A program made the translations under genes and the position numbers. Shown here one piece after another: positions 37,929 through 47,627 of a stretch of 64,000 nt of DNA. Positions within the stretch are counted from its first letter, which is position 1. Every line of letters starts with the position of its first letter. Origin of the DNA: Bartonella henselae str. Houston-1 (GTDB lineage Bacteria; Pseudomonadota; Alphaproteobacteria; Rhizobiales; Rhizobiaceae); assembly GCF_000046705.1 (NCBI RefSeq), contig NC_005956.1, forward strand, positions 1 to 64,000, given 5' to 3'. The notes under the pieces were generated by a model that saw only the letters and a list, made by a program, of their open reading frames with translations, made no database searches and was not told where the DNA came from.

Positions 37929-40349
37929 CTAAAAAACTTTATCTTCTTTGGAAATTGGAAAGAAGCATTTAACTGTTGTTCCTTGTCCTGTACCGGTGAA
38001 AATTTCAACGCGCCCTCCGTGGAGCTCAACAAAGCTTTTGACAAGAGAAAGGCCAAGACCTGCTCCCGCACGCCCACCATGATGTGAATGGGAAGAAAAG
38101 CGTTTAAAAATGCGATCAAGGATATCTTCTGGAATATCGGATCCCTCATTGTGAACACTGAAAACGATGTCATCATCTTTTTCTTCGGCACAAAATTCAA
38201 TGGTGCTTGCTTCCGTTGCAAAATTAATAGCATTGCTGAGGACATTCACAAAGATTTGGTGCAAACGTGTTGCATCTACAGAAATAAAGTTTAAGGAAGG
38301 AGAAATTTGTTGTAAAAGCGTAATATGGCGTCCATTAAGACGCTCTTCCACACGTGCTACTGCTTGCACCATAGCATCGGCAATATTAACCGGTTTTATG
38401 TCCAGCTCCATAATACCAGCATCAAGGGTTGCAAGGTCAAGAATATCATTCACAATATTCAAAAGAGAGCCTGATTCTGAATGAATGTGTCCAAGATATT
38501 CCTGTTGGCGTTCATTGATAGGACCAAAAATTTGATCGCGTAAAATATCGGAAAATCCAATAATATTGGTGAGGGGTGTACGCAATTCATAGGAAACATG
38601 TTGGACAAATTCATTCCGCAAACGATCAGCACTTTCCAAAGCTTCATTTTTCTCTTGAAGAGCACGCGCGACATGAACAGTGTCCGTAACATTCACGAAA
38701 GTAAGCATGGTCTCTCCATTAGGAAGCGGGACCAATGTGTAATCAATGATCATGCCATTTTTGAGGTCCATACGACCTGAATATGTATCCCGTTCTTCAG
38801 CAAAACCGGTAATAAATTTGGTGAACCAGTCCCATTCTTGTCTCAAAGTTAGGGGTGAACAATAACTTTGTAATTGTGTAATATGGGTGCCTTCTACCAA
38901 TAAATTATAGGGTAGAGACCATAATTTTGATAAAGCAGGATTTGATAAACGAAGGCATCCATCAGTGCCAAAGACCACCACTCCTTCTGAAAGTTTATCA
39001 AGTGTTTCGCCTTGTATTTTAATGAGTGTATTATAGCGCTGTTCAAGATCAATTTTTTCTGTGAGATTTTCGTAAAGCCAAGTGACACCTCCTTGTGGGT
39101 GAGGACTAGAAATGACACGCACTGTGCGCCCATCTGGAAGATTCCAAATTTGTTGATTTGATTCCGTTTGCCGGTAAGCTTTTAAAAGTTCTTCTTTCCA
39201 AGTGCGCCAATCCGGGTGTTCACCAATGAGCCCTTTTTCACGCAAACGTTCAAGAAACAATGTATGGCTTGGTTCACTTTCTAGAAAGGAATTCTCTAAG
39301 GGCCATAAAATTTTAAAGGCATGGTTGCAGAATTTTAATTTTTGATTGCTATCGAAAACAGCTACAGCTGTTGAAATTTGATCAAGTGTTTCACAATGGT
39401 TTTGAAAAACACGTCTTAGTTCATTGGCAAGATTTTCATATGCACTATCATCACGGGCAAAAGCCGCCATCCCTTCGGCTGTTGTAATCCGTGTGAGATG
39501 AAAGCGGTGCCGTTCTCCATCAAGGACCGTATGAACGTGCTCTTGAAAAACGGTTTCTGTTTCATCTGTTTTGCGTTGTGTTGTTTCATTGAAAAGGTCA
39601 ACTACTTCGTTACTGCCTTCTCGAAAGCCTGTTATTTCTCTAAAGGCGCGGTTGATAAAGCAAATTTTTCCTTCACTATCTTTTATCCAGACTGGTTCTT
39701 GAATAACATCGAGAAGGTTACGCTGCATTCTCAGTTCGGTAAGGATTCTTGCAATATTTTTCTGTAAACGAGCATTTTCGCTTTGTTGTAGTGAGATGTC
39801 TTGAAAGCGTGCAATGGCTACTGTTCCAGCAATAACGCCTGTAACATGCAACAGCATATTATTCTTGGTGAAAAGAGAAAGTTCAAAAGGATGAGACTTG
39901 TAACGTAATTGCTTTAATGCGTAATCAAGTTCCCGCAGAGAATTTTCTTCAAGCCAGAATTCGAAACGCTGAAAATCTTGTTGATGAATTCCCACTTTTT
40001 GCAATGTTGGAATGTTGCCAACCACACGAGGTAAAGCCGTTGGGTTTTCCCAAATAAGAAGATACTGTCCGGTTTCTTCCAGAAGCCATTCATAATATTT
40101 AAGTTTTTCAGAAAGATCTGTTTGAAATGTCTGCAGAGGCTTTTGTAACGTTTTTTTCGCACGCATAATAACGGCCATACACGTGAAAAGTGAGGCACAA
40201 GAGATTCCTCCGCAGAGCGCTAAGAGAAGCCATGGACCATCTGGCAAAGTAAAGGTAGACGGTAGATATGTTTCCAATAACTGAGCAGCAGCACATGTTG
40301 GAAAAAAAAGAAAAAGAAAGCAAAAAATATGAGTACAGATTCGGATCAT
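37929..40349 (-). CDS. divL: DivL-type PAS histidine-kinase-like protein (Tyr in place of the phospho-His)
   Basis: The 806-residue protein has an N-terminal membrane segment or signal (ICTHIFCFLFLFFPTCAAA) and a second helix (WLLLALCGGISCASLFTCMAVI). Several PAS-like domains follow (about residues 90-520), then a HisKA dimerisation domain and a HATPase domain ending GAGLGLSLVKSFVELHGG. In the H-box the residue that should be His is Tyr587 (HVSYELRTPL, codon 38589-38591). That substitution is the hallmark of Caulobacter DivL, a pseudokinase that modulates CckA-CtrA cell-cycle signalling. The open frame extends into ahcY; I took the ATG at 40349. Position after ahcY supports orthology. Confidence 0.85.
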   Translation of the reverse strand: MIRICTHIFCFLFLFFPTCAAAQLLETYLPSTFTLPDGPWLLLALCGGISCASLFTCMAVIMRAKKTLQKPLQTFQTDLSEKLKYYEWLLEETGQYLLIWENPTALPRVVGNIPTLQKVGIHQQDFQRFEFWLEENSLRELDYALKQLRYKSHPFELSLFTKNNMLLHVTGVIAGTVAIARFQDISLQQSENARLQKNIARILTELRMQRNLLDVIQEPVWIKDSEGKICFINRAFREITGFREGSNEVVDLFNETTQRKTDETETVFQEHVHTVLDGERHRFHLTRITTAEGMAAFARDDSAYENLANELRRVFQNHCETLDQISTAVAVFDSNQKLKFCNHAFKILWPLENSFLESEPSHTLFLERLREKGLIGEHPDWRTWKEELLKAYRQTESNQQIWNLPDGRTVRVISSPHPQGGVTWLYENLTEKIDLEQRYNTLIKIQGETLDKLSEGVVVFGTDGCLRLSNPALSKLWSLPYNLLVEGTHITQLQSYCSPLTLRQEWDWFTKFITGFAEERDTYSGRMDLKNGMIIDYTLVPLPNGETMLTFVNVTDTVHVARALQEKNEALESADRLRNEFVQHVSYELRTPLTNIIGFSDILRDQIFGPINERQQEYLGHIHSESGSLLNIVNDILDLATLDAGIMELDIKPVNIADAMVQAVARVEERLNGRHITLLQQISPSLNFISVDATRLHQIFVNVLSNAINFATEASTIEFCAEEKDDDIVFSVHNEGSDIPEDILDRIFKRFSSHSHHGGRAGAGLGLSLVKSFVELHGGRVEIFTGTGQGTTVKCFFPISKEDKVF

Positions 40350-40431
40350 TTTTTGAGCTTTTTCTTTGGAGTTATAGTCACCGAAGCTGAGCACGATGCG
40401 TTTTCCTTTTTCTTTTATCCCAAGGAAACAT

Positions 40432-41829
40432 TTAATAACGATAATGGTCTGGTTTATAAGGTCCTTGTGGAGTAACTCCAATATAGGCAGCTTGTTCTTG
40501 TGATAAAGTGGTTAATTTTATTCCTAGCTGATCAAGGTGAAGGCGGGCAACTTTTTCATCAAGGTATTTTGGCAAAACAGTCACTTCATTTTTGTAGTGT
40601 CCTGAACGAGTAAAGAGTTCAATTTGCGCTAAAACTTGATTGGTAAATGAAGCCGACATAACAAAAGAAGGGTGCCCCGTGGCATTACCGAGATTAAGTA
40701 AACGCCCTTCAGAAAGCAAAATGATGCGTTTTCCATCGGGAAAGGTGATCATATCGACTTGTGGTTTAATATTCGTCCATGGTAAATTTTGCAAGGCTGC
40801 GACTTGGATTTCATTATCAAAATGGCCAATATTTCCAAGAATACACATGTCTTTGACTTTCCGCATATGATCTAAACGGACAATATCTTTATTACCCGTT
40901 GTTGTGATAATAATATCAGCGCTGGAAGCTGCATCATCTAAATTAACAACTTCATAGCCATCCATAGCTGCTTGAAGGGCACAAATGGGGTCAATTTCTG
41001 TTACTTTAACACGAGCTCCAGCACCTGAAAGAGAGGCTGCTGATCCTTTACCCACATCACCATAACCGCAAACAATAGCTGTTTTACCAGCGATCATAAC
41101 GTCTGTTGCGCGTCTGATACCGTCTACTAATGATTCTCTACATCCATATTTATTATCAAATTTTGATTTAGTGACGCTATCATTGATATTAATAGCAGGA
41201 AAAGGCAGAAGCCCTTCCTTTTGTAATTGATGAAGGCGGTGTACACCCGTTGTGGTTTCTTCACTTATACCTTTGATTGCTGCGCGCTGGCGTGTGAAAA
41301 ACCCTGGTGTAGCCTCCATACGCCTTTGGATTTGTTTGAAGAAAAGTTCCTCTTCTTCTGTCTTGGGATGAGACAGAATATCTTTATTTGTTTCTGCACG
41401 GCTTCCCATCAAAATATAGTTTGTAGCATCCGCTCCATCATCTAAGATAAGATTGGAGGGATTACCATCAGGCCATTGGAAAATAGCATCTATATAAGTC
41501 CAATATTCTTCAAGTGTTTCACCCTTAACCGCAAAAACAGGAGTACCAGTGGCTGCAATAGCTGCTGCAGCGTGATCTTGCGTAGAGAAAATATTGCTAG
41601 AACTCCACCGGACATTGGCTCCAATTGCTTTGAGCGTTTCAATCAAAACAGCTGTTTGAATGGTCATGTGCAATGAACCAGAAATACGTGCTCCGCGCAA
41701 AGGTTGGCTGGAAGAAAATTCCTCACGACAAGCCATCAAACCGGGCATTTCCGTTTCAGCAATATCCAGTTCTTTACGACCATAAGCAGCAAGTGCGATA
41801 TCTTTGACAACATAATCTTGAGCTGTCAT
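40432..41829 (-). CDS. ahcY: S-adenosylhomocysteine hydrolase
   Basis: AhcY splits S-adenosylhomocysteine to adenosine and homocysteine in the activated-methyl cycle, using bound NAD. The 465-residue protein has the NAD-binding [11 protein letters not shown], the [14 protein letters not shown] block with the catalytic Lys and Asp, and the C-terminal KPDHYRY. The ATG follows AAGGAATAAAGA. A 71-bp fragment of this gene is duplicated upstream at about 42.1 kb. No SAH or SAM riboswitch fold was evident in the leader. Confidence 0.96.
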   Translation of the reverse strand: MTAQDYVVKDIALAAYGRKELDIAETEMPGLMACREEFSSSQPLRGARISGSLHMTIQTAVLIETLKAIGANVRWSSSNIFSTQDHAAAAIAATGTPVFAVKGETLEEYWTYIDAIFQWPDGNPSNLILDDGADATNYILMGSRAETNKDILSHPKTEEEELFFKQIQRRMEATPGFFTRQRAAIKGISEETTTGVHRLHQLQKEGLLPFPAININDSVTKSKFDNKYGCRESLVDGIRRATDVMIAGKTAIVCGYGDVGKGSAASLSGAGARVKVTEIDPICALQAAMDGYEVVNLDDAASSADIIITTTGNKDIVRLDHMRKVKDMCILGNIGHFDNEIQVAALQNLPWTNIKPQVDMITFPDGKRIILLSEGRLLNLGNATGHPSFVMSASFTNQVLAQIELFTRSGHYKNEVTVLPKYLDEKVARLHLDQLGIKLTTLSQEQAAYIGVTPQGPYKPDHYRY

Positions 41830-42097
41830 TCTTTATTCCTTCAAAATTAATTTTTGCAAAACGGTAGGAGAAATTAAAAAAAAATGCAAGTTAATAGGAA
41901 CACTTCTTTCTGGGAAAAAGTCTTTATTCGGTTTCCATAAATCTTTACCACAGACATGTATTTACAAGTGAGTGATAATGTGACTGAGAGGATGCTGAAA
42001 ATTTCTATAGTGTGGACAAAAGTTGTCGACATTTGTTAGTTTTTGAATGAAGAGAAGAGTGAGATGACAAAGAGAATTTTTTTATAAGGTTCTTTTT

Positions 42098-42170
42098 TGG
42101 ATTTGTTTGAAGAAAAATTCTTCTTCTGTCTTGGGATGAGACAGGATATCTTTATTTGCTTCCGCACGTT
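42098..42170 (-). repeat. Duplicated internal fragment of ahcY
   Basis: This stretch repeats the ahcY coding segment at about 41327-41400 with a few substitutions and a three-base deletion, and still reads [23 protein letters not shown] (in two overlapping pieces [13 protein letters not shown] and FFFKQIQ) on the minus strand. It is in the same orientation as ahcY, 270 bp upstream of its start. It is a partial tandem duplication that was mostly deleted, or a fragment left by a recombination event. Confidence 0.85.
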
Positions 42171-42539
42171 GCAAAAAAGCCAGATGTATAAATTTTATCA
42201 ACACGCTTATCCATTTTCTTTTATAAATGAGAAATGAATTCAGTAAAAAAGAAGATGCGCTAGCTTTCATGCCGTAGGTTAAAATTTGAGACTAAAGATA
42301 GCGTAGGGGGAATGGTTCATTTGTCAATAAAGACGTGTTACCAAGGGGAAACAGTTCATCAATAAAATGCAGGGATCGGCAAAGCAATTTATGTATAGAT
42401 TAATAAGTTTCTCAGATGCATGGAAGCATTAAGACTTTTTCTTATCGTTTTATTGAAGGTGTTCATTTTATTTTAAAAGCGAAAACGTAATGCCAAGAGT
42501 TCTCCCTTAGACTCAACTCTGTGGTGTAGCTATTGGTTT

Positions 42540-42770
42540 CACCATTTTTATGCTTAAAGGTGCAAGCTGGCTCTATTTGCCAGCTTAAAAATTGCGCCAG
42601 CATTTGCATTAAGACGATTTATGAGAAGCATTTTTATCAGTACCGCTTGTGCGTGCAAGTAAGTGATTTTGAATGATTCACTATGTGAAGGTTTGAGATG
42701 AAAAAATCTTAGGATATTCGGGTCTCTCATTCAACATACAAAAAGATAAATTATTCTTATAAATCAATAA
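42540..42770 (-). repeat. Integrase 5'-fragment repeat, copy C
   Basis: On the minus strand the common left edge (ATTGATTTATAAGAATAATT, starting near 42768) is followed by the conserved upstream block and an ATG at 42631. The remnant reads MLLINRLNANAGAIFKLANRA, then in the next frame FKHKNGETNSY (the LLHKxKDGG block). It fades after about codon 35. An IS5-type remnant lies directly upstream of it. Confidence 0.8.
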
Positions 42771-42859
42771 TTTGATATCATGCAACTGTAAGGGTTTATA
42801 TCCTCTTTGTCCAGATTTACTCTTATGCTACAAACTATAAATTGCATTGTGAGCTTTAG

Positions 42860-43280
42860 CAGAATAAGTCATCTAAGAAAGTCCGCATTGGCAAAAAGCA
42901 AACCAAGAATTGGCTCTAAAGAGTCATGCTGTTATGGATGTGTTGAGCCAAGCTTTAAATTTTTTTCTTGATAACAGAGAACTGGAATGCTTTTATTTAG
43001 ATATTTCATCTTTTTGATGAAGGTAAGAATACGGGAAGTATTGCTGACAAAGGTTATGCTTCAGAAACACTGATAAAAAGAGTGAGGTAGCAAAATTGCA
43101 TCTGTATCTTTTCTTCCAGTTCCACTAAGAAAACAGTGCAAAATAATGGTGAACATCTTTATAAAAGCGCCATTTTATCGAAAGCTTTTTCAATAAATTG
43201 AACCATTTCGGGTATATCTGCTAATGGTTTTATAAAAAGCTTCTTTTATAGAAACTTTCTGGTCTCTAGTTTAAGTGTTC
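42860..43280 (+). mobile_element. IS5-family transposase remnant 2
   Basis: On the plus strand, joining frames, the order is SHAVMDVLSQALNFFLDNREL (the TKIHALVDALGNPLRFxLTxG block), GSIADKGYASETLIKR (the catalytic ADKGYDS block, well preserved), LPPVPLRKQCKNNGEHLYKS (IPPRxNRK…YDKxLYKxR) and FFNKLNHFRYI, ending YRNFLVSSLSVL. The N-terminal third is missing or unrecognisable. It is divergent from integrase copy C, whose left edge is about 90 bp away. Confidence 0.8.
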
Positions 43281-43331
43281 TCTGATTGGGAAAATGCGTT
43301 GCACAGACACAAGCTGCTGGGAAAATATGGG

Positions 43332-44336
43332 CTAAGCTGGTAAATTTCGGGAAAATTGACCATGTGGACGAAATCGCCAGAGATAGCTTGGCAAGAGTGC
43401 CGCCATTGCTTTAGGGGTAATTCCTACTCCTTCTAAAGTGTAGCCATTTTCTATAGCTTCTTGAGAAACAATGTTATCTATTTGCAGAAAACGTATTTGA
43501 CTAGCTGTTACTAGTGTTGGCGCGAGAGGCAATTTACCAATAGTTCCCAAAAGACCTCCAATAAATAAGCCGGCAGAAAGAGGCATAGAGAGAATTGTTT
43601 TTTTACGATGAATAATTTTTAATATATATTCAAGGACATTTTGAAATGTGATAATCTGTGGACCCCCAAGATCATAACTTTTTCCAGAGATAACTTGTCC
43701 TTCTAGAGCGCGTACAATAAATTCAGCGACATCACCAACATATACAGGCTGCAATTTACTTTGCCCACCGCCAAAAAGGGGTATGATCGGTAGAAAACAC
43801 GACAAATTTGCCAAGTTATTAAAGAAACAATCTTCTGGTCCAAAGATGATGGATGGGCGCATAATAATTGCTTGAGGATGCTCGTTATGAATGATTTCTT
43901 CACTCATGGATTTAACGCGTGCATACAAAAAAGAAGCATTTTTATTGGCGACAAGCGCTGACATATAAATGAGAGGAATACCAGCTTCTGCTGTTAATTC
44001 GGAAACGTTTTGTGCACCCTCAATTTGTGTCTTTTGAAAGTTCGGTTGATTTGCTTGTGCTAAACTACCAGGAAGAAATACTGCACCATCTGAACCAAGC
44101 AATGCGCGTGCAACAGAAGCGCGACACTTGATATCAGTTCTAAGCATTTGGGTTTGTCCTACTTCTCCTATTTGGAGCATGTAATAAGCTTTTTGCGGAG
44201 AACGAACGGCAATACGAACCCGATAACCCCGCTTAGTTAAAGCTTCAACGACATGTCGTCCTACAAAACCAGAGCCGCCGAAAACGGTAATAAGTTTAGG
44301 ATGTTGATAAAGTGCACAATCAAGTTGCATGATCAA
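43332..44336 (-). CDS. NAD(P)-binding atypical SDR protein (complex I NDUFA9-like)
   Basis: The 334-residue protein begins with an extended-SDR Rossmann motif (TVFGGSGFVGRHVVEAL) and has the atypical active region YMSALVANKNASFLYARVKSMSEE, where the usual YxxxK is present only as YARVK. MRPSIIFGPED and FGGGQSKLQPVYVGDVAEF are family blocks. In Rhizobiales these proteins are described as complex I accessory NDUFA9-like; a catalytic activity is unproven. It is the most downstream gene of the accD-folC group. Confidence 0.82.
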   Translation of the reverse strand: MIMQLDCALYQHPKLITVFGGSGFVGRHVVEALTKRGYRVRIAVRSPQKAYYMLQIGEVGQTQMLRTDIKCRASVARALLGSDGAVFLPGSLAQANQPNFQKTQIEGAQNVSELTAEAGIPLIYMSALVANKNASFLYARVKSMSEEIIHNEHPQAIIMRPSIIFGPEDCFFNNLANLSCFLPIIPLFGGGQSKLQPVYVGDVAEFIVRALEGQVISGKSYDLGGPQIITFQNVLEYILKIIHRKKTILSMPLSAGLFIGGLLGTIGKLPLAPTLVTASQIRFLQIDNIVSQEAIENGYTLEGVGITPKAMAALLPSYLWRFRPHGQFSRNLPA

Positions 44337-44373
44337 AAGGTCTATCTTTCAAAGCTCTATGAATAATCAATTT

Positions 44374-45693
44374 CTAACATGGTGGTGTTTTGTTGTCACG
44401 TAAAATATCACCGGCAAGATAAAGGGACCCGCCTATCAGGACAATTACCTCTTTATGCTCTGCGTTAATTCTCTGTAAGGCTTCTTGGAAATGGGCTTGC
44501 GGGTTAGCAGGAAGTCCTACTTTTCTAGCTGCTTCAGCTAAAATCGTTGGACAAATACCTGCGTTGTTATTGATCAACGGGATCGTATAAACTGTATCGA
44601 CAAGGTTTGTTAAAGGACGAAAATAACTGACAGCATCCTTGGTATTGAGCATACCAACAATCATAATAATAGGACGGTTTGATTTTTGTTTCCATTTCGT
44701 AAGTTCTGCTGCAACAATTTTTGCAGCAGCGGGATTGTGACCGCCATCTAACCATAAATCAATACCAGGAGACATCTGATCAACCAAATTTCCATGGGTA
44801 AGATGTTGCATTCGTGCTGGCCAGTAAATATTTTGCAGCGCGTGACTTATTGTTTTTTCTGAAAGTTGAAAACCTGCTTGATAAATTGCTTCAAGGGAAG
44901 CTCCGGTATTGGCAATTTGATGCGCTCCAATCAGGTTAGGCAATGGAAGATCCATGAGACCTTGATTGTTTTGAAAGACCATACGTCCGTGTTCTGTATA
45001 ACTTTGATAATCTTGATCAAACAGAAAATAAGGTGCTTTATTTTTATCAGTAAGGGTTATTAAAGTAGAAAGGGTTTCATCATGATCTTGTTTACTGATA
45101 ACCACAGGAACTCCCGATTTGATAATTCCCCCTTTTTGAAAAGCGATTTGTGAAATTGTGTTTCCAAGAAAGGTCTCATGATCATAATCAATGGGCATAA
45201 TAAGGGATACAGCTGGCTTTTTAATCACATTTGTAGCATCAAAACGTCCTCCTAAACCAACCTCTAAAATCACGACATCAGCTGGATGTGTGCTAAACAG
45301 TATAAAGGCAGCAGCAGTAAAAATTTCAAAAACAGTAATTAATTTTTGACCGTTCGCCTTGACAACTTGCTGAATTGTTTCAGCCAATTGTTCTTCTGTG
45401 ACAAGTTTCCCACCTTCTCTTTGACCGATTCGGCAGCGTTCATTCCAATTAACCAGATGAGGTGAGCTATAGACATGAACGCGGTAGCCTGCGCTTTCCA
45501 AAAGAGCACGACAAATAGCTGAAGCAGATCCTTTACCATTTGTGCCAGCAATATGAATAACAGGTGCAAGCTTTAAATGAGGATTATCAAGGCTTTCTAA
45601 AAGACGAAGGATACGCTCTAAAGAAAGATCAAATTTTTTAGGATAGTTTTTCAGTAAATCATCGATTATCCTTTGCACGTGGTTTTTTTTCAT
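44374..45693 (-). CDS. folC: Bifunctional dihydrofolate synthase / folylpolyglutamate synthase
   Basis: FolC adds glutamate to dihydropteroate and extends folate polyglutamate tails. The ATP-binding loop is HIAGTNGKGSASAICRALL, followed by VYSSPHLVNWNERC. VGLGGRFDATNV and LDGGHNPAAA are further Mur-ligase-family signatures. Length is 439 residues. It follows accD by three bases, the standard accD-folC pairing of proteobacteria. Confidence 0.95.
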   Translation of the reverse strand: MKKNHVQRIIDDLLKNYPKKFDLSLERILRLLESLDNPHLKLAPVIHIAGTNGKGSASAICRALLESAGYRVHVYSSPHLVNWNERCRIGQREGGKLVTEEQLAETIQQVVKANGQKLITVFEIFTAAAFILFSTHPADVVILEVGLGGRFDATNVIKKPAVSLIMPIDYDHETFLGNTISQIAFQKGGIIKSGVPVVISKQDHDETLSTLITLTDKNKAPYFLFDQDYQSYTEHGRMVFQNNQGLMDLPLPNLIGAHQIANTGASLEAIYQAGFQLSEKTISHALQNIYWPARMQHLTHGNLVDQMSPGIDLWLDGGHNPAAAKIVAAELTKWKQKSNRPIIMIVGMLNTKDAVSYFRPLTNLVDTVYTIPLINNNAGICPTILAEAARKVGLPANPQAHFQEALQRINAEHKEVIVLIGGSLYLAGDILRDNKTPPC

Positions 45694-45696
45694 AGT

Positions 45697-46617
45697 TTAA
45701 GCAGCTTCTGCTTTAGAAAGCGATGCCTGAGAATTGGTCGAAGATGTATTGGAAGGATTAACAACAGGGGGATATTTCATCATCAAACGTAAAAGTCGTG
45801 CAATGGTAGTTTTCATTTCTAAACGTGATACAACCATATCAATCATGCCATGTTTGAGCAGATATTCACTACTTTGAAAACCTTCTGGTAAGGTTTCGCG
45901 TATGGTTTGTTGAATGACACGTGGTCCCGCAAAACCAATCATAGCACCAGGTTCGGCAATGTGAATATCGCCAAGCATGGCATAAGAAGCAGTAACTCCA
46001 CCGGTGGTTGGATTGGTAAGAACTACGATGTAGGGAAGTTTTGCTTCTTTTAGCATTTCGATAGCTACAGTTGTACGGGGCATTTGCATCAAGGAGAGTG
46101 TTCCTTCTTGCATGCGTGCACCGCCAGAAGCAGAAAAAAGGACTAAAGGGCATTTTTCGGCAATGGCAGTATCAAAAGCTTTTATGATTGCTTCTCCTGA
46201 AGCCATACCAAGTGATCCTCCCATAAAGGCGAAGTCTTGAACAGTGGCTATAATCGGTAAGCCTTCAATAGTACCGCGTGCACTTAAAATATTATCATCA
46301 ATACCAAGTTTGGAACGATAATCTTTTAGCCGGTCAATATAACGTTTTTCATCGCGAAACTTTAATGGGTCTATTACAACTTTTGGATTTTCAAGAGGTG
46401 TATAAACACCATCATCAAAAAAATGTGTAAGACGGTTTTTGGCGCTGATGCGCATGTGATAACCAGAACTAGGGATTACATATTGATTAACTTCTAGATC
46501 TTTATGGAAGACCATCTCACCACTGGTAGGATCTTTGATCCACAGATTTTCTGGAATTTCACGGCGTCCCAGTATGGAATTGATTTTAGGACGAACATAA
46601 TTTGTAATCCAGTTCAT
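45697..46617 (-). CDS. accD: Acetyl-CoA carboxylase carboxyltransferase subunit beta
   Basis: With AccA it transfers the carboxyl group from biotin to acetyl-CoA, the committed step of fatty acid synthesis. The 306-residue protein has the carboxyltransferase core [19 protein letters not shown] and [16 protein letters not shown]. The N-terminal zinc ribbon of E. coli AccD (four Cys) is not present: the equivalent region [17 protein letters not shown]…[12 protein letters not shown] has no cysteine. It is co-transcribed with folC. In many bacteria the trp genes lie upstream; none is seen here. Confidence 0.94.
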   Translation of the reverse strand: MNWITNYVRPKINSILGRREIPENLWIKDPTSGEMVFHKDLEVNQYVIPSSGYHMRISAKNRLTHFFDDGVYTPLENPKVVIDPLKFRDEKRYIDRLKDYRSKLGIDDNILSARGTIEGLPIIATVQDFAFMGGSLGMASGEAIIKAFDTAIAEKCPLVLFSASGGARMQEGTLSLMQMPRTTVAIEMLKEAKLPYIVVLTNPTTGGVTASYAMLGDIHIAEPGAMIGFAGPRVIQQTIRETLPEGFQSSEYLLKHGMIDMVVSRLEMKTTIARLLRLMMKYPPVVNPSNTSSTNSQASLSKAEAA

Positions 46618-47159
46618 CTTTGTAGCCTCTCTTTAAATGTTATACATTTTTTGCACGATTCAAGAAAATATAAGATTGAATGGTCAATTCGCTTTGCCAG
46701 CTAAATAAACAAATCCATTTAATATTTTCAGTACATGTATAGTTTTAACTGCACTATTTTTTGTCTCTAAATATTATCATGGTAATTTGCATAAAATTCT
46801 TTCTCATAAAAAAAATCTATCAGTGATTTTAAGAACAAACATGATTTGCTCTTTTGCTTTGATTTAAGTCTCATTGTTGGCGTTGGTCGGTAAATGCTTC
46901 ATTTGTTTCTGAGAGAAAACCAGTATTCAGTAGACTTTTAACACCAGTGAGACGAGATTGAAACAAAAAAACCTTATAAAGATAAACATCAATAAGGCTA
47001 AAGAGTTGATAAAAACAATGGAGAGGGTAACATGATATTAGCGAAATGCCAGTACAGGAGCAAGATTTTTTTCAAAGATTTTCTCTGGTGATAAGAGGTA
47101 AACGATTTTTTAAAGGACCAAACTTATTTTATGTTTACTTTTACTTGTACGCTTTATCG
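46618..47159. other. Eroded region upstream of accD
   Basis: AT-rich sequence with no intact ORF. The minus strand contains short protein-like stretches (for example GVKSLLNTGFLSETNEAFTDQRQQ at about 46890-46960) that I cannot assign. No trpA or trpB remnant was recognised. The 3' end of integrase-repeat copy D borders it. Confidence 0.35.
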
Positions 47160-47515
47160 ATTCACGCGTTTTTTTAAAAAAACATCTCTCAAGGTATTCA
47201 AGACCATTTCACAACAGCGCTCGTAAATGGTATAACAGTAAAGCTTTTGTACACCGCTATCTTTACGCTTATGAAGCAGCAAGTCAGCACCACCATTCTA
47301 TTTGCCAGCTTCCAATGTTGCGATAGCCCTTGCATTGAGATGGTTCATAAAGGGCATTTTTCCTCTTTTAAGTAGTTTTTACCCATACGCCAACCCTGCT
47401 CGTGGCATGAAAGAAAGTAATTTTGAGTGATTCACTATGAAAGGGTTTGTGATGAGAGAATCTTATTCGGGGTTCTAATTCAAATTGAAAAACGATGATT
47501 CATTATTGTAAATCA
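47160..47515 (-). repeat. Integrase 5'-fragment repeat, copy D
   Basis: On the minus strand: left edge at about 47515 (ATTGATTTACAATAATG), conserved upstream block, ATG at 47357 and a relatively clean coding start MPFMNHLNARAIATLEAGK, then NGGADLLLHKRKDSGVQKLYCYTIYERCCEMVLNTLRDVFLKKRV. This matches the arm-binding domain of island integrases through the GLGALRDVSLKEAR block (about codon 62). Only two stops interrupt the first 65 codons, making this one of the least decayed copies. Confidence 0.87.
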
Positions 47516-47535
47516 ATGTGTTGTGGTTAAAAAAA

Positions 47536-47600
47536 TGCCTTACGCTTTTTTTCACGTTCTTTAGGGGGGCAAACCCTTCACACAAAGTAGAAAACCATTG
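47536..47600 (-). repeat. Separate internal integrase fragment directly 5' of copy D
   Basis: Fifty-two bases (47536-47587) are identical, in inverted orientation, to 48932-48983 in copy E, and similarity continues to about 47598. In copy E they encode integrase codons about 68-90 (…PPKEREKKRKAMR). Here they lie upstream of copy D in the same orientation, so two truncated integrase fragments are joined head to tail. Confidence 0.85.
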
Positions 47601-47627
47601 TATTGAAGATTTTATAAATGCATTTCA

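Noticed and set aside
41830..42080. Possible SAH or SAM riboswitch in the ahcY leader
   Set aside because: I looked for the pseudoknot-style stems of these classes and found no consistent pairing; the leader is AT-rich without conserved-looking blocks.
42082..42270. 62-codon minus-strand ORF upstream of ahcY
   Set aside because: Its only recognisable part is the duplicated ahcY fragment; the N-terminal half has no similarity and no ribosome-binding site, so it is not a gene.
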